In this document: piece after piece, positions 25,600 to 34,414 of the stretch | Layout of the letters: the number at the start of each line of letters is the position of its first letter | How positions within the stretch are numbered: the first letter of the stretch is position 1 | Assembly (NCBI GenBank): GCA_034435455.1 | Contig: DAOTXL010000002.1 | Coordinates: 1-64,000, forward strand | Source of the DNA: DAOTXL01 sp034435455 | GTDB taxonomy: Bacteria; Chloroflexota; Anaerolineae; JAAYZQ01 | DNA: 64,000 nt | Direction of reading: 5' to 3' | Position numbers and translations under genes: made by a program | Notes under the pieces: model-generated | Database searches by the model: none | What the model saw: the letters and a program-made list of their open reading frames with translations, nothing else | Told to the model about the DNA's origin: nothing

Positions 25600-26523
25600 A
25601 TGTTCAACATTGTAGAAAAACGGCACTGGTATTTCTTGCTCTCGGCCCTGATCATCGTGCCCGGCTTGGTGGCGATGATCTACTCGTTTGTAGTGTCTGG
25701 GGCACCGGTAAAGCTGGGGATCGATTTTACCGGTGGTTCGCTGCTGGAACTCCGCTTCAGCCAGCCGGTCCAACCGGCCCCGGTGCGCCAGGTGTTTACC
25801 GATCGGGGCTTTCTGGGAACCGTCGTGCAGACCACCGCCGATGAGCGGACGGTTCTGGTGCGCAGCAAGCCGATGGACCCCCAGGTCAAAGCCGAGATCG
25901 AGAACACCCTGCGCGACAGGTTCGGCGATGTGGAGGAACTGCGCTTCGAGTTGGTCGGCCCCAATGTGGGCGCCGAGGTGACCCGTGCTGCTACCTGGGC
26001 GGTGCTGGCAGCGGCCTTTTTCATCATTGCCTATATCGTCATCGCGTTCCGCAAGGTGCCCAACGCTTTCCGCTATGGCGTGTGCGCCGTGGCCGCCATG
26101 ATCCACGATATTCTGGTGACGATCGGGCTGTTTTCCCTGGCCGGCCTGCTGCTCAACTGGGAAGCCGATGCCCTCTTTTTAACCGCCGTTCTGACGGTTG
26201 TCGGTTTTAGCGTTCAGGACACCATCGTGGTCTTTGACCGGATCCGCGAAAATGTCCCCAAGCGGCGCGGCGAACCGTTCGAGACGGTGGTTAACCGCAG
26301 CCTGCTGGAGACGCTGCACCGTTCGCTGGCCACGCAGCTCAACGCCATCTTTGTGCTTATCGCCATCCTCTTCTTCGGAGGGGCCACGATGAAGCAGTTT
26401 GTGGCGGTGCTGCTGGTGGGGTTGCTGTCGGGCACCTACTCCTCTATCTTTAACGCCGTCCCGCTGCTGGTCGTCTGGGAAACCGGCAGGCTGATCGGCC
26501 GCCCGCGCAAGGCCATGGCTTGA
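25600..26523 (+). CDS. secF: Protein translocase subunit SecF
   Basis: 307 residues with the SecF pattern: an N-terminal helix, LGIDFTGGSLLELRF at the start of the periplasmic domain, and five C-terminal membrane helices with FSVQDTIVVFDRIREN and the SLATQLNAIFV region. GGGGAGGA precedes the ATG at 25600 by 9 bases. It follows secD by 27 bases in the same transcript and forms the SecDF complex with it. Confidence 0.96.
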   Translation: MFNIVEKRHWYFLLSALIIVPGLVAMIYSFVVSGAPVKLGIDFTGGSLLELRFSQPVQPAPVRQVFTDRGFLGTVVQTTADERTVLVRSKPMDPQVKAEIENTLRDRFGDVEELRFELVGPNVGAEVTRAATWAVLAAAFFIIAYIVIAFRKVPNAFRYGVCAVAAMIHDILVTIGLFSLAGLLLNWEADALFLTAVLTVVGFSVQDTIVVFDRIRENVPKRRGEPFETVVNRSLLETLHRSLATQLNAIFVLIAILFFGGATMKQFVAVLLVGLLSGTYSSIFNAVPLLVVWETGRLIGRPRKAMA

Positions 26524-26544
26524 TATCTACTTATTGGATATTGG

Positions 26545-27339
26545 ATGGATCGTCCGCTCAATTTTGCCCACCGGGGCGCAAGCTATGAAGCCCCGGAGAA
26601 CACCCTGGCTGCCTTTTTGCTGGCCGCCGAGTTGGGTGCCGATGGGATCGAGTTCGACGTGCAGCTCTCGAAAGATGGCGCGGTGGTGGTCATCCACGAC
26701 CTGGCCCTGGACAAGACCACCAACGGTCGGGGGCCTGTGCGCGCCAGGACGCTGGCCGAGCTGCGGGCGCTGGACGCGGGTAGTTGGTTTGATCGAACCT
26801 TTGCCGGACAACAGATCCCCACCCTGCAAGAGGTGATAGAGGCCGTTGGCAGCCGGTTGCTGCTCAACATCGAGCTGAAAGCGGCCAGCCTGCGCGACGA
26901 CGGCCTGGCGGCGGCGGTGGTGCGCCTGATCGAAGAGAACAACCTGCTGGACCGGGTCGTCGTCTCGTCGTTCAATCCGCTGGCCGTGTGGCGGGTGAAG
27001 CGGCTCAATCCGTGGGTCTCTGTAGGGTTGCTCTATGCCCCCGACATGCCTCTGATGCAACGCCGCCCCTGGCTGCGCCCCCTGTTGCAGCCGGAGGCCC
27101 TGCACCCGCACTACACCCTGGTAGACGACAGATATGTGCGTTGGGCAAGGAAACGAGGCTATCGCCTTCACGTGTGGACCGTGGACGATCCGGGAGAGAT
27201 GCAGCGGCTGGCGCAGCAGGGCGTGGACCTGATCATCACCAACCGCCCCGATCTGCTGCGGCAGGTGTTGCCGTCCGGGGGCGGGCGGCCGGCCCCGGCC
27301 TCGGCGGGAGGTGGCCCGTGCCCCTCGACGTCCAGATAG
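26545..27339 (+). CDS. Glycerophosphodiester phosphodiesterase (GDPD family)
   Basis: 264 residues of a TIM-barrel GDPD enzyme, which splits glycerophosphodiesters to glycerol-3-phosphate and an alcohol. Catalytic and metal motifs are present: FAHRGAS, APENTLAAF, GIEFDVQLSKDG, VVIHDLALDKTTNG and LNIELK, with WTVDDPGEM near the end. There is no signal peptide, so it acts in the cytoplasm on phospholipid breakdown products. It starts 21 bases after secF, with only a weak ribosome site (GGAT), so it may depend on readthrough or coupling from secF. Confidence 0.92.
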   Translation: MDRPLNFAHRGASYEAPENTLAAFLLAAELGADGIEFDVQLSKDGAVVVIHDLALDKTTNGRGPVRARTLAELRALDAGSWFDRTFAGQQIPTLQEVIEAVGSRLLLNIELKAASLRDDGLAAAVVRLIEENNLLDRVVVSSFNPLAVWRVKRLNPWVSVGLLYAPDMPLMQRRPWLRPLLQPEALHPHYTLVDDRYVRWARKRGYRLHVWTVDDPGEMQRLAQQGVDLIITNRPDLLRQVLPSGGGRPAPASAGGGPCPSTSR

Positions 27340-27533
27340 GCGACCTGGTCCGGCTGCGCAAGCCCCACCCCTGCGGCAGCTACGAATGGCAGGTGGTGCG
27401 CCTCGGCGCCGACATCGGCCTCAAGTGCCGGGGGTGCGGCCGGCGGGTGCTGTTGGACCGGCGGACGTTCAACAAGCGGGTCAAGGCGGTGGTTTCGTGC
27501 GCGGGGGAGGAGAGGGAGAAGGACAACCTCTGA
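27318..27533 (+). CDS. DUF951 family protein
   Basis: A 71-residue basic protein with the DUF951 pattern: IGDLVRLRKPHPCGSYEW, then GADIGLKCRGCGRRVLLDR and FNKRVKAV. Cysteines in the middle (CRGCGR) may bind zinc. The start is GTG 27318, 4-6 bases after GGGAGGTGG, overlapping the end of the GDPD gene by 22 bases. The family is widespread in Firmicutes and Chloroflexota, often next to ychF or chromosome-partition genes; its function is unknown. A larger open frame here does not start at a plausible site. Confidence 0.85.
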   Translation: MPLDVQIGDLVRLRKPHPCGSYEWQVVRLGADIGLKCRGCGRRVLLDRRTFNKRVKAVVSCAGEEREKDNL

Positions 27534-27573
27534 GGCGGCTTTACCCCCCAGCTTTCATCAACCTGCCCCCGTT

Positions 27574-27617
27574 CTGTCACAAAATGCCTTGACGGAACGC
27601 CGAGTTTCTGTTAAACT
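27574..27617 (+). promoter_or_regulatory. Promoter of the PhoB/PhoR-like operon with an upstream CTGTCACAAA box
   Basis: TTGACG (27589-27594), spacer of 17, TAAACT (27612-27617). The word CTGTCACAAA (27574-27583) just upstream recurs at 30083-30092 before the SIMPL gene. It resembles half of a Pho box but lacks a clear second direct repeat, so binding by the adjacent OmpR-family regulator is only a guess. Confidence 0.6.
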
Positions 27618-27747
27618 ATTCGGGTGGACGGCGAATTTACTGCCAGGAGTAGAGGGCGCATAGGCTTCTGGCTATTTTTCGCCTTCTCGGCGGTCTCTGG
27701 TGAAATCAAGGGGTGCCTGAGGGAATTTGCTGCCAGGAGGAACAGGG

Positions 27748-28440
27748 ATGCCCAAGGTTCTGGTCGTAGACGACGAGCCACCTATCGTGGAGGTGCTGGC
27801 TTATAACCTGAAGCGGGCCAACTATCAGGTGCTCGTTGCCCGCGACGGCGAGGAGGCGCTGGCCCTGGCCCGGCGCGAACAGCCGGACCTGATCGTGCTC
27901 GATCTGATGCTGCCACGGCTGGATGGGCTGGAGGTGTGTCGCGAGCTGCGGCGCGAACGCGATGTGCCGATCATCATGCTCACCGCCCGCGATGCGGAGG
28001 TGGACCGGGTGGTCGGTCTGGAGCTGGGTGCCGACGATTACGTGGTCAAACCTTTCAGCGTGCGCGAGTTGATGGCCCGTGTCAAGAACGTGCTGCGCCG
28101 GACCACGCCACGACCGGCAGAGACGGCAGCCGTGGTCTGCGCCGGCACCCTGAGGGTGGACCCGGCGCGGTACGAGGCTCGCCTGGGCAATGTGGAACTG
28201 GCGTTAACGGCCCTGGAATTCGAACTGTTGCACACCCTGGCCCGCCATGCCGGCCAGGTCCTCAGCCGTGAACAACTGCTACAACAGGTGTGGGGCTACG
28301 ACTATTACGGCGACCTGAGGGTGGTGGATGCCGCCATCAAACGGCTGCGGGCCAGGCTGCGGGAAGTTGTACCAGAAGCGGCCCTCATCGTTACGGTGCG
28401 CGGGGTGGGGTACAAGCTGCAAGCGACGGGTGACGGGTGA
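27748..28440 (+). CDS. OmpR/PhoB-family response regulator
   Basis: 230 residues. The receiver domain (1-120) has the acidic pocket VVDDEP, phospho-acceptor Asp in LIVLDLMLPRLDG, conserved Thr in MLTARD and Lys in YVVKPF. The winged-helix effector domain (about 135-228) has ALTALEFELLHTLARHAG and TVRGVGYKL. The ATG at 27748 follows AGGAGG by about 8 bases. The leader holds a 17-bp direct repeat that duplicates the ribosome-site region (27633-27649 and 27723-27739). It is paired with the histidine kinase downstream, 21 bases apart. Confidence 0.93.
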   Translation: MPKVLVVDDEPPIVEVLAYNLKRANYQVLVARDGEEALALARREQPDLIVLDLMLPRLDGLEVCRELRRERDVPIIMLTARDAEVDRVVGLELGADDYVVKPFSVRELMARVKNVLRRTTPRPAETAAVVCAGTLRVDPARYEARLGNVELALTALEFELLHTLARHAGQVLSREQLLQQVWGYDYYGDLRVVDAAIKRLRARLREVVPEAALIVTVRGVGYKLQATGDG

Positions 28441-28461
28441 CAAGAGACAAGGGGCAGGGGG

Positions 28462-29982
28462 ATGTTTTCGAGCGTTCGCGCGCGGTTGACACTGAGCCAC
28501 CTGGCGGTCATCGTCGTGGCCATGGGGCTGTCGGGGTTCTTGCTGCTCTCACTGCTGGAACGGTACTTTTTGCGGGCGATAGAGACCGGCCTCATCGCCC
28601 AGGCGCGCATCACTGCCCAGGCGCTCATCCCAGGGGCAATGGCCGAAGGACCGCCCGTCCAGGCACCGGCCTCGGCCTATAACACCATCCAGCAGCAGCG
28701 CATGAGCAACATCTCCCTCTGGGCGCAGAATGTCGCGCCACCGACCACACAGATCCCCTTGGGCGAGGTGGACCTGTCCTATCTGGCCGATGCCTCGCTG
28801 CAACTCAGTTCGGAGCTGGATACCCACATCCGCATCCTGGACGCCCAGGGGGTGGTGCGGGCCGATTCCCACGGGGCGGAGGTGGGGGCCGACCTGCGGG
28901 CCGATCTGCTGGTAGCGCGAGCCCTGGCCGGGCGGTATGCCAGCCACACCGACCGCTCCGGCCGGGAACCGATCATGAAAGTAGCCCTGCCGGTGCTGAT
29001 CGAGGGCAGGCTGGTGGGGGTGGCCTACCTCAGCCAGCCGCTGCGCGATGCCCAGGCCGTGCTCCATGCTCTGCGCCTCCGCTGGCTCCTTTCCACCTTC
29101 ATCGCTTTGTTATTGTCGGGTGTGGTGGGGTTGCTGCTGTCGCAGGCTATTGCCCGGCCGGTGCACCGCCTGACCGGGGCGGCCGGCGCGGTGGCCGCCG
29201 GCAACCTCGATGTCCAGGTGCCGGTCGGCACCCATGACGACCTGGGTCGCCTGAGCCGGACCTTCAACGACATGATCGCCCGGCTGCGCACTGCCCGCCA
29301 GGCACAGACCGATTTCGTGGCCAACGTCTCCCACGAACTGCGCACGCCGCTGACGGCGATCAAGGGCACGGTTGAGACGCTGCGGGCCGGCGCAGTAGAC
29401 GATCCTGAGGTCCGCGATCACTTTCTGGAGACCGTCGAGGTTGAGACCGACCGCCTCATCCGCCTGGTCAACGACCTGTTGACCCTCTCCCGTGCTGACT
29501 CGGAGGCGTTAAACCTGCATCGCGAGCCGCTGGACCTGGTCAAGTTGGCCCGCGCCACGGCGCGAAAGCTGGCCCCCCAGGCCGGGGCGCGTAACCTGTC
29601 GTTGCAGGTGGAGGCCGGCCCCACCCCGCCGCTGGCCCTGGCCGACCCTGATCGCGTCGAGCAGGTGTTGGTCAACCTGTTGGATAACGCCCTCAAATAC
29701 TCACGACCTGGTGGCACCGTGACAGTCCGCGTGGGGAGCGGGCCAGAGGGGACGGCGCAGGTCCAGGTGCAGGACCAGGGCATCGGCATTCCGGCAGCGG
29801 AACTGCCCCGCATCGGCGGGCGCTTTTACCGCGCCGACCGGGCCCGCTCGCGGACTGAAGGCGGCAGCGGGCTGGGGCTGGCCATTGCCCAGGCGCTGGT
29901 CAAGGCCCACGGCGGACGGCTGTGGCTGGAAAGTGAGGAAGGGCGGGGGACGGTTGTGACCTTTGTTTTGCCCGTTCCCTGA
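28462..29982 (+). CDS. Membrane sensor histidine kinase (PhoR/ResE type)
   Basis: 506 residues: a membrane helix at about 13-35, an extracytoplasmic sensor of ~160 residues, a second membrane helix at about 205-228 (STFIALLLSGVVGLLL), HAMP (to ~285), HisKA with FVANVSHELRTPLTAIKG, and HATPase_c with NLLDNALKYSRPGG, QDQGIGIP and GGSGLGLAIAQALVKAHGG. It is the partner of the upstream OmpR-type regulator. The stimulus is unknown; phosphate is possible given the PhoB/PhoR-like pairing but nothing in the locus proves it. Confidence 0.93.
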   Translation: MFSSVRARLTLSHLAVIVVAMGLSGFLLLSLLERYFLRAIETGLIAQARITAQALIPGAMAEGPPVQAPASAYNTIQQQRMSNISLWAQNVAPPTTQIPLGEVDLSYLADASLQLSSELDTHIRILDAQGVVRADSHGAEVGADLRADLLVARALAGRYASHTDRSGREPIMKVALPVLIEGRLVGVAYLSQPLRDAQAVLHALRLRWLLSTFIALLLSGVVGLLLSQAIARPVHRLTGAAGAVAAGNLDVQVPVGTHDDLGRLSRTFNDMIARLRTARQAQTDFVANVSHELRTPLTAIKGTVETLRAGAVDDPEVRDHFLETVEVETDRLIRLVNDLLTLSRADSEALNLHREPLDLVKLARATARKLAPQAGARNLSLQVEAGPTPPLALADPDRVEQVLVNLLDNALKYSRPGGTVTVRVGSGPEGTAQVQVQDQGIGIPAAELPRIGGRFYRADRARSRTEGGSGLGLAIAQALVKAHGGRLWLESEEGRGTVVTFVLPVP

Positions 29983-30082
29983 CGATTTTACCTTGACAAT
30001 ATTTAACATTGCCGGGTTACTTCTTATCGGGTATTGGCTGCTCTCTCAAGCGATCTCCACCTGCCATCGGTTTATCTCCGCT

Positions 30083-30116
30083 CTGTCACAAATCTGCCCC
30101 ATAGCCCTGCTACACT
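30083..30116 (+). promoter_or_regulatory. Candidate regulated promoter of the SIMPL gene
   Basis: A TACACT -10 box (30111-30116) has no -35 hexamer at the right distance. In its place is the word CTGTCACAAA (30083-30092), shared with the promoter of the two-component operon. This suggests activation by the same regulator, which is inference. Confidence 0.4.
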
Positions 30117-30163
30117 GTGGGTAAGCTCACCAAGAGCGAACTCACGAAGCATAGGAGGGAACG

Positions 30164-30949
30164 ATGAAAGACAAATTGCCGGGCGTGGCCGGCGCTGTTG
30201 CTCTGGCCCTGCTCTTGGTCCTGGCGCTCGCCGCCTGGACAGGGCAGGGGCAGGCTTCCTCGTCAGAGGCGTCATCCAAGCCGCGCCGCATCACCGTCAG
30301 CGGCGAGGCCGAGGTGCGCGTCGTGCCCGATGAAGTGATCCTCACCCTGGGTGTCGAGACCTGGAACAAAAAGATGGCCGTCGCCACGGCAGAGAATGAC
30401 CGCATCGTCAACGCCGTGCTGGCCCTGGCCGCCGACTATGACATCCCCGCCGAGCACGTAAAGACCGACTATGTGGGCATCGAGCCGCGCTACCGCAACG
30501 GCTATTACGAAGAGCGCGATTTCATCGGCTATTTTGTCCACAAGACGATCGTGATCACCTTGCGCGATCTGTCCCGATTCGAGGGACTGCTGGCCGATGC
30601 GCTGGGTGCCGGCGTCAACTATGTCCACGGCATCGAGTTCCGCACCACCGCACTGCGCCAGCATCGTGACGAGGCACGGGCGCTGGCCATCAAAGCGGCT
30701 CAAGAAAAAGCGGTGGCCCTGGCCGGCGAGCTGGGCCAGAAGATTGGTGAGCCGCTCGAGATTCAAGAGGTGCAGAGCAGTTGGTGGTCGGGCTACAATG
30801 CCTGGTGGGGTTCTGGCTGGAGCGGAAGCATGATCCAGAATGTCGTCCAGGAGGTGGGTGGCGTCTCGGGGCTGACCGACAGCAGCATGGCCCCCGGCCA
30901 GATCAACGTCAACGCCCGTGTCAGCGTCACATTTGAACTGACCCGCTAG
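30164..30949 (+). CDS. SIMPL domain (DUF541) exported protein
   Basis: 261 residues. An N-terminal signal/anchor (about 8-28) is followed by a SIMPL domain: RRITVSGEAEVRVVPDEVIL, then a central region with YFVHKTIVITLRDLSRFEGLL, and KAAQEKAVALAGELGQKIGEPL. A Trp/Gly/Ser-rich loop (SSWWSGYNAWWGSGWSG) comes before the last strand VNARVSVTFEL. SIMPL proteins form ring-like oligomers at the cell envelope and have been linked to oxidative stress and channel-forming assemblies; the role here is unknown. It lies directly downstream of the PhoB/PhoR-like pair and may be its target. Confidence 0.88.
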   Translation: MKDKLPGVAGAVALALLLVLALAAWTGQGQASSSEASSKPRRITVSGEAEVRVVPDEVILTLGVETWNKKMAVATAENDRIVNAVLALAADYDIPAEHVKTDYVGIEPRYRNGYYEERDFIGYFVHKTIVITLRDLSRFEGLLADALGAGVNYVHGIEFRTTALRQHRDEARALAIKAAQEKAVALAGELGQKIGEPLEIQEVQSSWWSGYNAWWGSGWSGSMIQNVVQEVGGVSGLTDSSMAPGQINVNARVSVTFELTR

Positions 30950-30977
30950 CGTCTCCGGCTTTGCCCTGCCCCCCGCT

Positions 30978-31051
30978 GACCTGAAATTTCGACACATTCC
31001 CGATCAAGGGTGCAAAACCTGTACCACAGGCCGCAACCGGCCTGTTTTTTT
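30978..31051 (+). repeat. Copy A of a promoter-like element ending in a terminator hairpin
   Basis: The stretch CTGACCTGAAATTTCGACAC and the following CATTCCC to CCTGTACC aligns over about 50 bases with the minus strand at 45160-45107. In this copy the promoter-like boxes are degraded (TCGACA, 16 bp, TGCAAA), and a perfect hairpin with a T-run follows at once. Confidence 0.6.
31027..31051 (+). terminator. Rho-independent terminator after the SIMPL gene
   Basis: A perfect 7-bp stem CAGGCCG/CGGCCTG with loop CAAC is followed by seven T. It is about 78 bases after the SIMPL stop. Confidence 0.85.
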
Positions 31052-31224
31052 AAAGCGTTGAGAGACGGGACCCGGTGGGGGCCGGTGGCCCTCCTGGCAT
31101 GCCCGGTATGCCGGGTGTCCGGCCCAGGAACCGAGGCTGACAGGGCGAACAACAGGTCCAAGGGCCAACGCCAGGCTGGGTGAGGCAGCCCACCCGGCCC
31201 CTCGATCCGCGTGCACCGGCACCT

Positions 31225-31253
31225 TTGACCGGCCGCTTATAGAGGTGTATAAT
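31225..31253 (+). promoter_or_regulatory. Sigma-70 promoter of tldD-tldE
   Basis: TTGACC (31225-31230), spacer of 17, TATAAT (31248-31253). The leader of about 45 bases ends in AAGGAGGGG before the tldD ATG. The stretch 31052-31224 shows nothing else recognisable. Confidence 0.82.
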
Positions 31254-31301
31254 GAGCTGGCTGGTGGCTGACCCGATTACCCTGAAAAAGGAGGGGCTTT
31301 T

Positions 31302-32678
31302 ATGCGAGACAGGATCGAGGCTGCGTTGAAAAGCAGCAAAGCAGACTATACCGAAATCCGCATCGAACGGCGGGAGGCCACCACGGTGGCCTTTCGCGGC
31401 AAGGATCTGGAAACGGCCAGCGCGGTGGTGGACGCGGGTGGGATAGCGCGTTGCCTGTGTCGGAACAACGGCTGGGGCGTGGTCACCTTCAACAGCCTGG
31501 ACGATCTGCCAGGCCGGGTGGAACAGGCCTACCAATGCGCCCGGGCAGCTCACAGCGAGCAGCCGATCGAACTGGCCCCGATCCCGATTGTGCAAGAGCG
31601 GATCCTCGCCTCGCTGGATGGCGGGCGCGATTTTCGCGGGATCTCGATGGCAGAAAAGAAGGCGCTGGCCGAGAGCTACAACCACATCCTGCTCACCTTC
31701 AGCGACAAGATTGTGGACACCCAGACCTACTATGGCGATTCGTTCACCCAGGTGACCTTTGCCTCTTCCGACGGCACCTTCATTGAGGAGGAGCGGCCGA
31801 TGGTGAGCGTGTCTGTGGCCGCGGTGGCCCGCGACGGCGATAATGTCCAGAGCGCCCACGAAACACGGTCAGGACAGCGCGGCTTTGACTTTGTGCAAGG
31901 TTGCGAACATCTGGCCCAGACGGCAGCCCGGCGGGCGGTGGACCTGTTGCGCGCCGAAACGGTGGTCGGCGGAAGATACCCGGTGGTCATTGACCCGGTC
32001 CTGGCCGGGGTGTTCATCCACGAGGCCTTTGGGCACCTGTCGGAATCGGATTTTGTGTACGAGAACCCCAAGGCGCGGGAGATGATGGTCCTGGGCCGGC
32101 GCTTTGGTCAGGATCTCCTGACCGTATTCGACGACGGCTCGATCCCCGGCCTGCGCGGCACGCACCGGTACGACGACGAAGGCACCCCCACCCGCCGCAA
32201 CGATCTGATCAAGAACGGCATCCTGGTTGGACGACTGCACTCCCGCGAAACGGCGGCCAAGATGGGCGAATTGCCTACCGGCAATGCCCGGGCCGTCAAC
32301 TATCGCCATCCGCCCATCGTCCGCATGACCAATACGGCCATCGAAGCCGGGACGACCTCGTTTGAGGAGATGATCGGCGGGATCACCCTGGGTGTCTATG
32401 CCTGCCACGCCTACGGGGGTCAGACGGCGCTGGAGAACTTTTCGTTCAGCTCCGGCTATGCCTACATGATCCGCAACGGCCAGATCGCCGAGATGGTCAA
32501 AGATGTCATCCTGGCCGGCAACCTGTTCACGACCCTGATGAACATTGACGCCATCGGCAACGACTTTCAATGGATCCATTTCGCCGGCGGCTGCGGCAAA
32601 GGCAACCAATACCCCTTGCCGGTGGCCTTTGGCGCGCCCCACGTGCGGATCCAGGACGTCATCATCGGCGGAAAGTAG
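31302..32678 (+). CDS. tldD: Metalloprotease TldD
   Basis: 458 residues of the TldD/PmbA family. The active-site zinc motif HEAFGHLSE (HEXXXH) is present near residue 240, together with the family signatures GTHRYDDEGTP, GNARAVNYRHPP and FSFSSGYAYMIRNGQIAEMVKDV. TldD is the catalytic subunit of the TldD-TldE peptidase, which cleaves unfolded peptides and matures some modified peptides such as microcin B17. AAGGAGGGG precedes the ATG by 5 bases. It lies 13 bases before its partner tldE. Confidence 0.95.
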   Translation: MRDRIEAALKSSKADYTEIRIERREATTVAFRGKDLETASAVVDAGGIARCLCRNNGWGVVTFNSLDDLPGRVEQAYQCARAAHSEQPIELAPIPIVQERILASLDGGRDFRGISMAEKKALAESYNHILLTFSDKIVDTQTYYGDSFTQVTFASSDGTFIEEERPMVSVSVAAVARDGDNVQSAHETRSGQRGFDFVQGCEHLAQTAARRAVDLLRAETVVGGRYPVVIDPVLAGVFIHEAFGHLSESDFVYENPKAREMMVLGRRFGQDLLTVFDDGSIPGLRGTHRYDDEGTPTRRNDLIKNGILVGRLHSRETAAKMGELPTGNARAVNYRHPPIVRMTNTAIEAGTTSFEEMIGGITLGVYACHAYGGQTALENFSFSSGYAYMIRNGQIAEMVKDVILAGNLFTTLMNIDAIGNDFQWIHFAGGCGKGNQYPLPVAFGAPHVRIQDVIIGGK

Positions 32679-32691
32679 AGGAAAGGAAAAA

Positions 32692-33990
32692 ATGGACCTT
32701 TTGAAGCAACTCCACAGCCAGGCCGAGCAGGTCGAGGTCGTCCAGATCCGAAACGAGGCCACGGCGGTCGAATTCGAAGCCAACCGCTTCAAGACCGGCA
32801 AGGTCGAGGAGACAAGCGGCCTCGCTGCGCGCGTGGTCCGCAACGGGCGGCTGGGGTTCTCCGCCTCCAGCGACGAGAAGGCGTTGGATCGCCTGCTGGC
32901 CAATGTCCTGGAATCGGCCGCCTTTGGCGACGAGGTGCCGATCACCTTTCCGGCGCCGCAGGCGGCCCCCGCCGTCAGGGCGTTCGACCCGGCCATCCCA
33001 GGGCTGTCTATGGCCCGTCTGGTGGAAATCGGACAGGAAATCGTTGACCTGGTCCTGGCCGCCGATCCGGAGGTGCGGGTCAACGTCAGCCTCAATCGGA
33101 GCGTGCAGCAGATCGAAATCCAGAACCAGGCTGGCGTCGAGGCCTTTTTCCGGCGGTCGCCGCTGTCGATCGGGGCAGAGGTCAACCGCATCGAAGGGGA
33201 CGACGTGCTGATCCTGTACGATATGCTCGGCACAACCGTCTGGGAAGAGGATTATCTGGCCTTTGTCCGCCGCCTGGTGGACAGGCTGAAACTGGCCCGC
33301 ACGCTCACGACCCTGCGCAGTGGCCGGATGCCGGTGCTTTTTTCGCCGACCGGGGCGCTGGTGCTGGGCCTGCCGTTGTTGGAAGGGCTGAACGGCAAGA
33401 ATGTGTTCACCGGTATTTCGCCCCTGCGGGACAAGATAGGCGAAAAGCTGTTCGACGCCAGGGTAACCATTGTGGACGATGGGACGCTGGACGGCGGGTA
33501 TGGCAGCGCCCCCTACGATGACGAAGGGGTGCCCCATCGCCGCAACGTGCTGGTCGAGGATGGGGTGTTGAAGGGCTTTTTGTACGATCTCAAGACGGCC
33601 GCCCAGGCGGGCGTTGAGTCAACCGGCAACGGCTCGCGCCGGCTGTTCACCCCGCCGGCCCCCGAACCGACCAACCTGATCCTGGCCGCCGGGAGCACCC
33701 CCCTGGCCGAGATGATCGCCGGCATGGACGAGGGGCTGCTGGTCGAGGATGTCCTCGGCCTGGGCCAGGGCAACATCGTCTCCGGCGCATTCTCCAACCC
33801 GCTGAGCCTGGCGTTCAAGATCGAGAAGGGGGAGATCGTAGGGCGGGTGAAGAATGTGTCCATCGCCGGCAACGTCTACGACCTGCTGAAGGAGGTGACG
33901 GCGATCAGCCAGGAGACCCTGTGGGTGTACGGCGGGCTGTGCATGCCCTACCTGCTGCTGCCCGAGGTAAATGTGGTGGCCAGGGAATAG
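32692..33990 (+). CDS. tldE: TldE/PmbA partner subunit of TldD
   Basis: 432 residues starting MDLLKQLHSQAEQ at ATG 32692 (AAAGGA upstream). The fold matches TldD, but the HEXXXH motif is replaced by LFSPTGALVLG, as in PmbA/TldE proteins, which lack catalytic zinc. Typical sequences are DDGTLDGGYGSAPYDDEGVP and VEDVLGLGQGNIVSGAFSNP. It forms the heterodimeric protease with TldD. An in-frame upstream extension overlaps tldD and is not used. Confidence 0.94.
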   Translation: MDLLKQLHSQAEQVEVVQIRNEATAVEFEANRFKTGKVEETSGLAARVVRNGRLGFSASSDEKALDRLLANVLESAAFGDEVPITFPAPQAAPAVRAFDPAIPGLSMARLVEIGQEIVDLVLAADPEVRVNVSLNRSVQQIEIQNQAGVEAFFRRSPLSIGAEVNRIEGDDVLILYDMLGTTVWEEDYLAFVRRLVDRLKLARTLTTLRSGRMPVLFSPTGALVLGLPLLEGLNGKNVFTGISPLRDKIGEKLFDARVTIVDDGTLDGGYGSAPYDDEGVPHRRNVLVEDGVLKGFLYDLKTAAQAGVESTGNGSRRLFTPPAPEPTNLILAAGSTPLAEMIAGMDEGLLVEDVLGLGQGNIVSGAFSNPLSLAFKIEKGEIVGRVKNVSIAGNVYDLLKEVTAISQETLWVYGGLCMPYLLLPEVNVVARE

Positions 33991-34100
33991 ACCAGGTCCC
34001 GGCCCCGGCCCCGGCCGGGCAGGGGCGGGCCATGACCTGAATAGGGAGGTATCCCACGCCCTTGGTTGAGGCACGGTACTTGAAGTTCTGGTTCAGGGGA

Positions 34101-34414
34101 TGGAGTGATGGAAGCTGGAAGACCAGGGATTTCGTTGCGGCAGGGTTGTACGAAGACGAAGGAGCAGTGATCCAGGATGCGGTGCGCGCCCTGTTGTCCG
34201 AACGGCCGCAATTGCGGAAGTCGCCATCCACCGTTATCGTAGGGAGGAAATCTCACTGGCCAAGGCGGCAGCGCTGGCCGGGGTTTCCTGGGAGCGCATG
34301 CGCGAGATCCTCCTGAGCCGGGGCGTGGAGCCGCGCCTGGGTTTAGAGACCGAAAAAGAGGCGCACGAAGAGATCGAGGCCATGGAGCGGATCGTCCGTG
34401 AAGGCGCTGGTTAA
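34101..34414 (+). pseudogene. UPF0175-type antitoxin remnant (frameshifted)
   Basis: The first frame encodes EGAVIQDAVRALLSERPQLR; after a shift of frame near 34215 the protein resumes as AEVAIHRYRREEISLAKAAA, then LAGVSWERMREILLSRGVE and a Glu-rich tail with stop at 34412-34414. Joined, this matches UPF0175-type antitoxins, small helix-turn-helix proteins paired with DUF3368/PIN toxins. The start is uncertain. The stop overlaps the start of the toxin remnant by 17 bases, as in intact systems. A sequencing error could also explain the shift, but the toxin is broken as well. Confidence 0.6.

Noticed and set aside
24328..26106. 592-codon minus-strand frame opposite secDF
   Set aside because: Shadow of secD and secF; low-complexity charged composition and no start signal.
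27574..27600. Classical Pho box before the PhoB-like gene
   Set aside because: Only one 7-bp half-site (CTGTCAC) is present; no direct repeat at 11-bp spacing, so the consensus is not met.
30986..31020. tRNA or other small structured RNA gene around 31000
   Set aside because: No cloverleaf or CCA-adjacent stem could be drawn; the structure is explained by the promoter-like repeat and the terminator hairpin.
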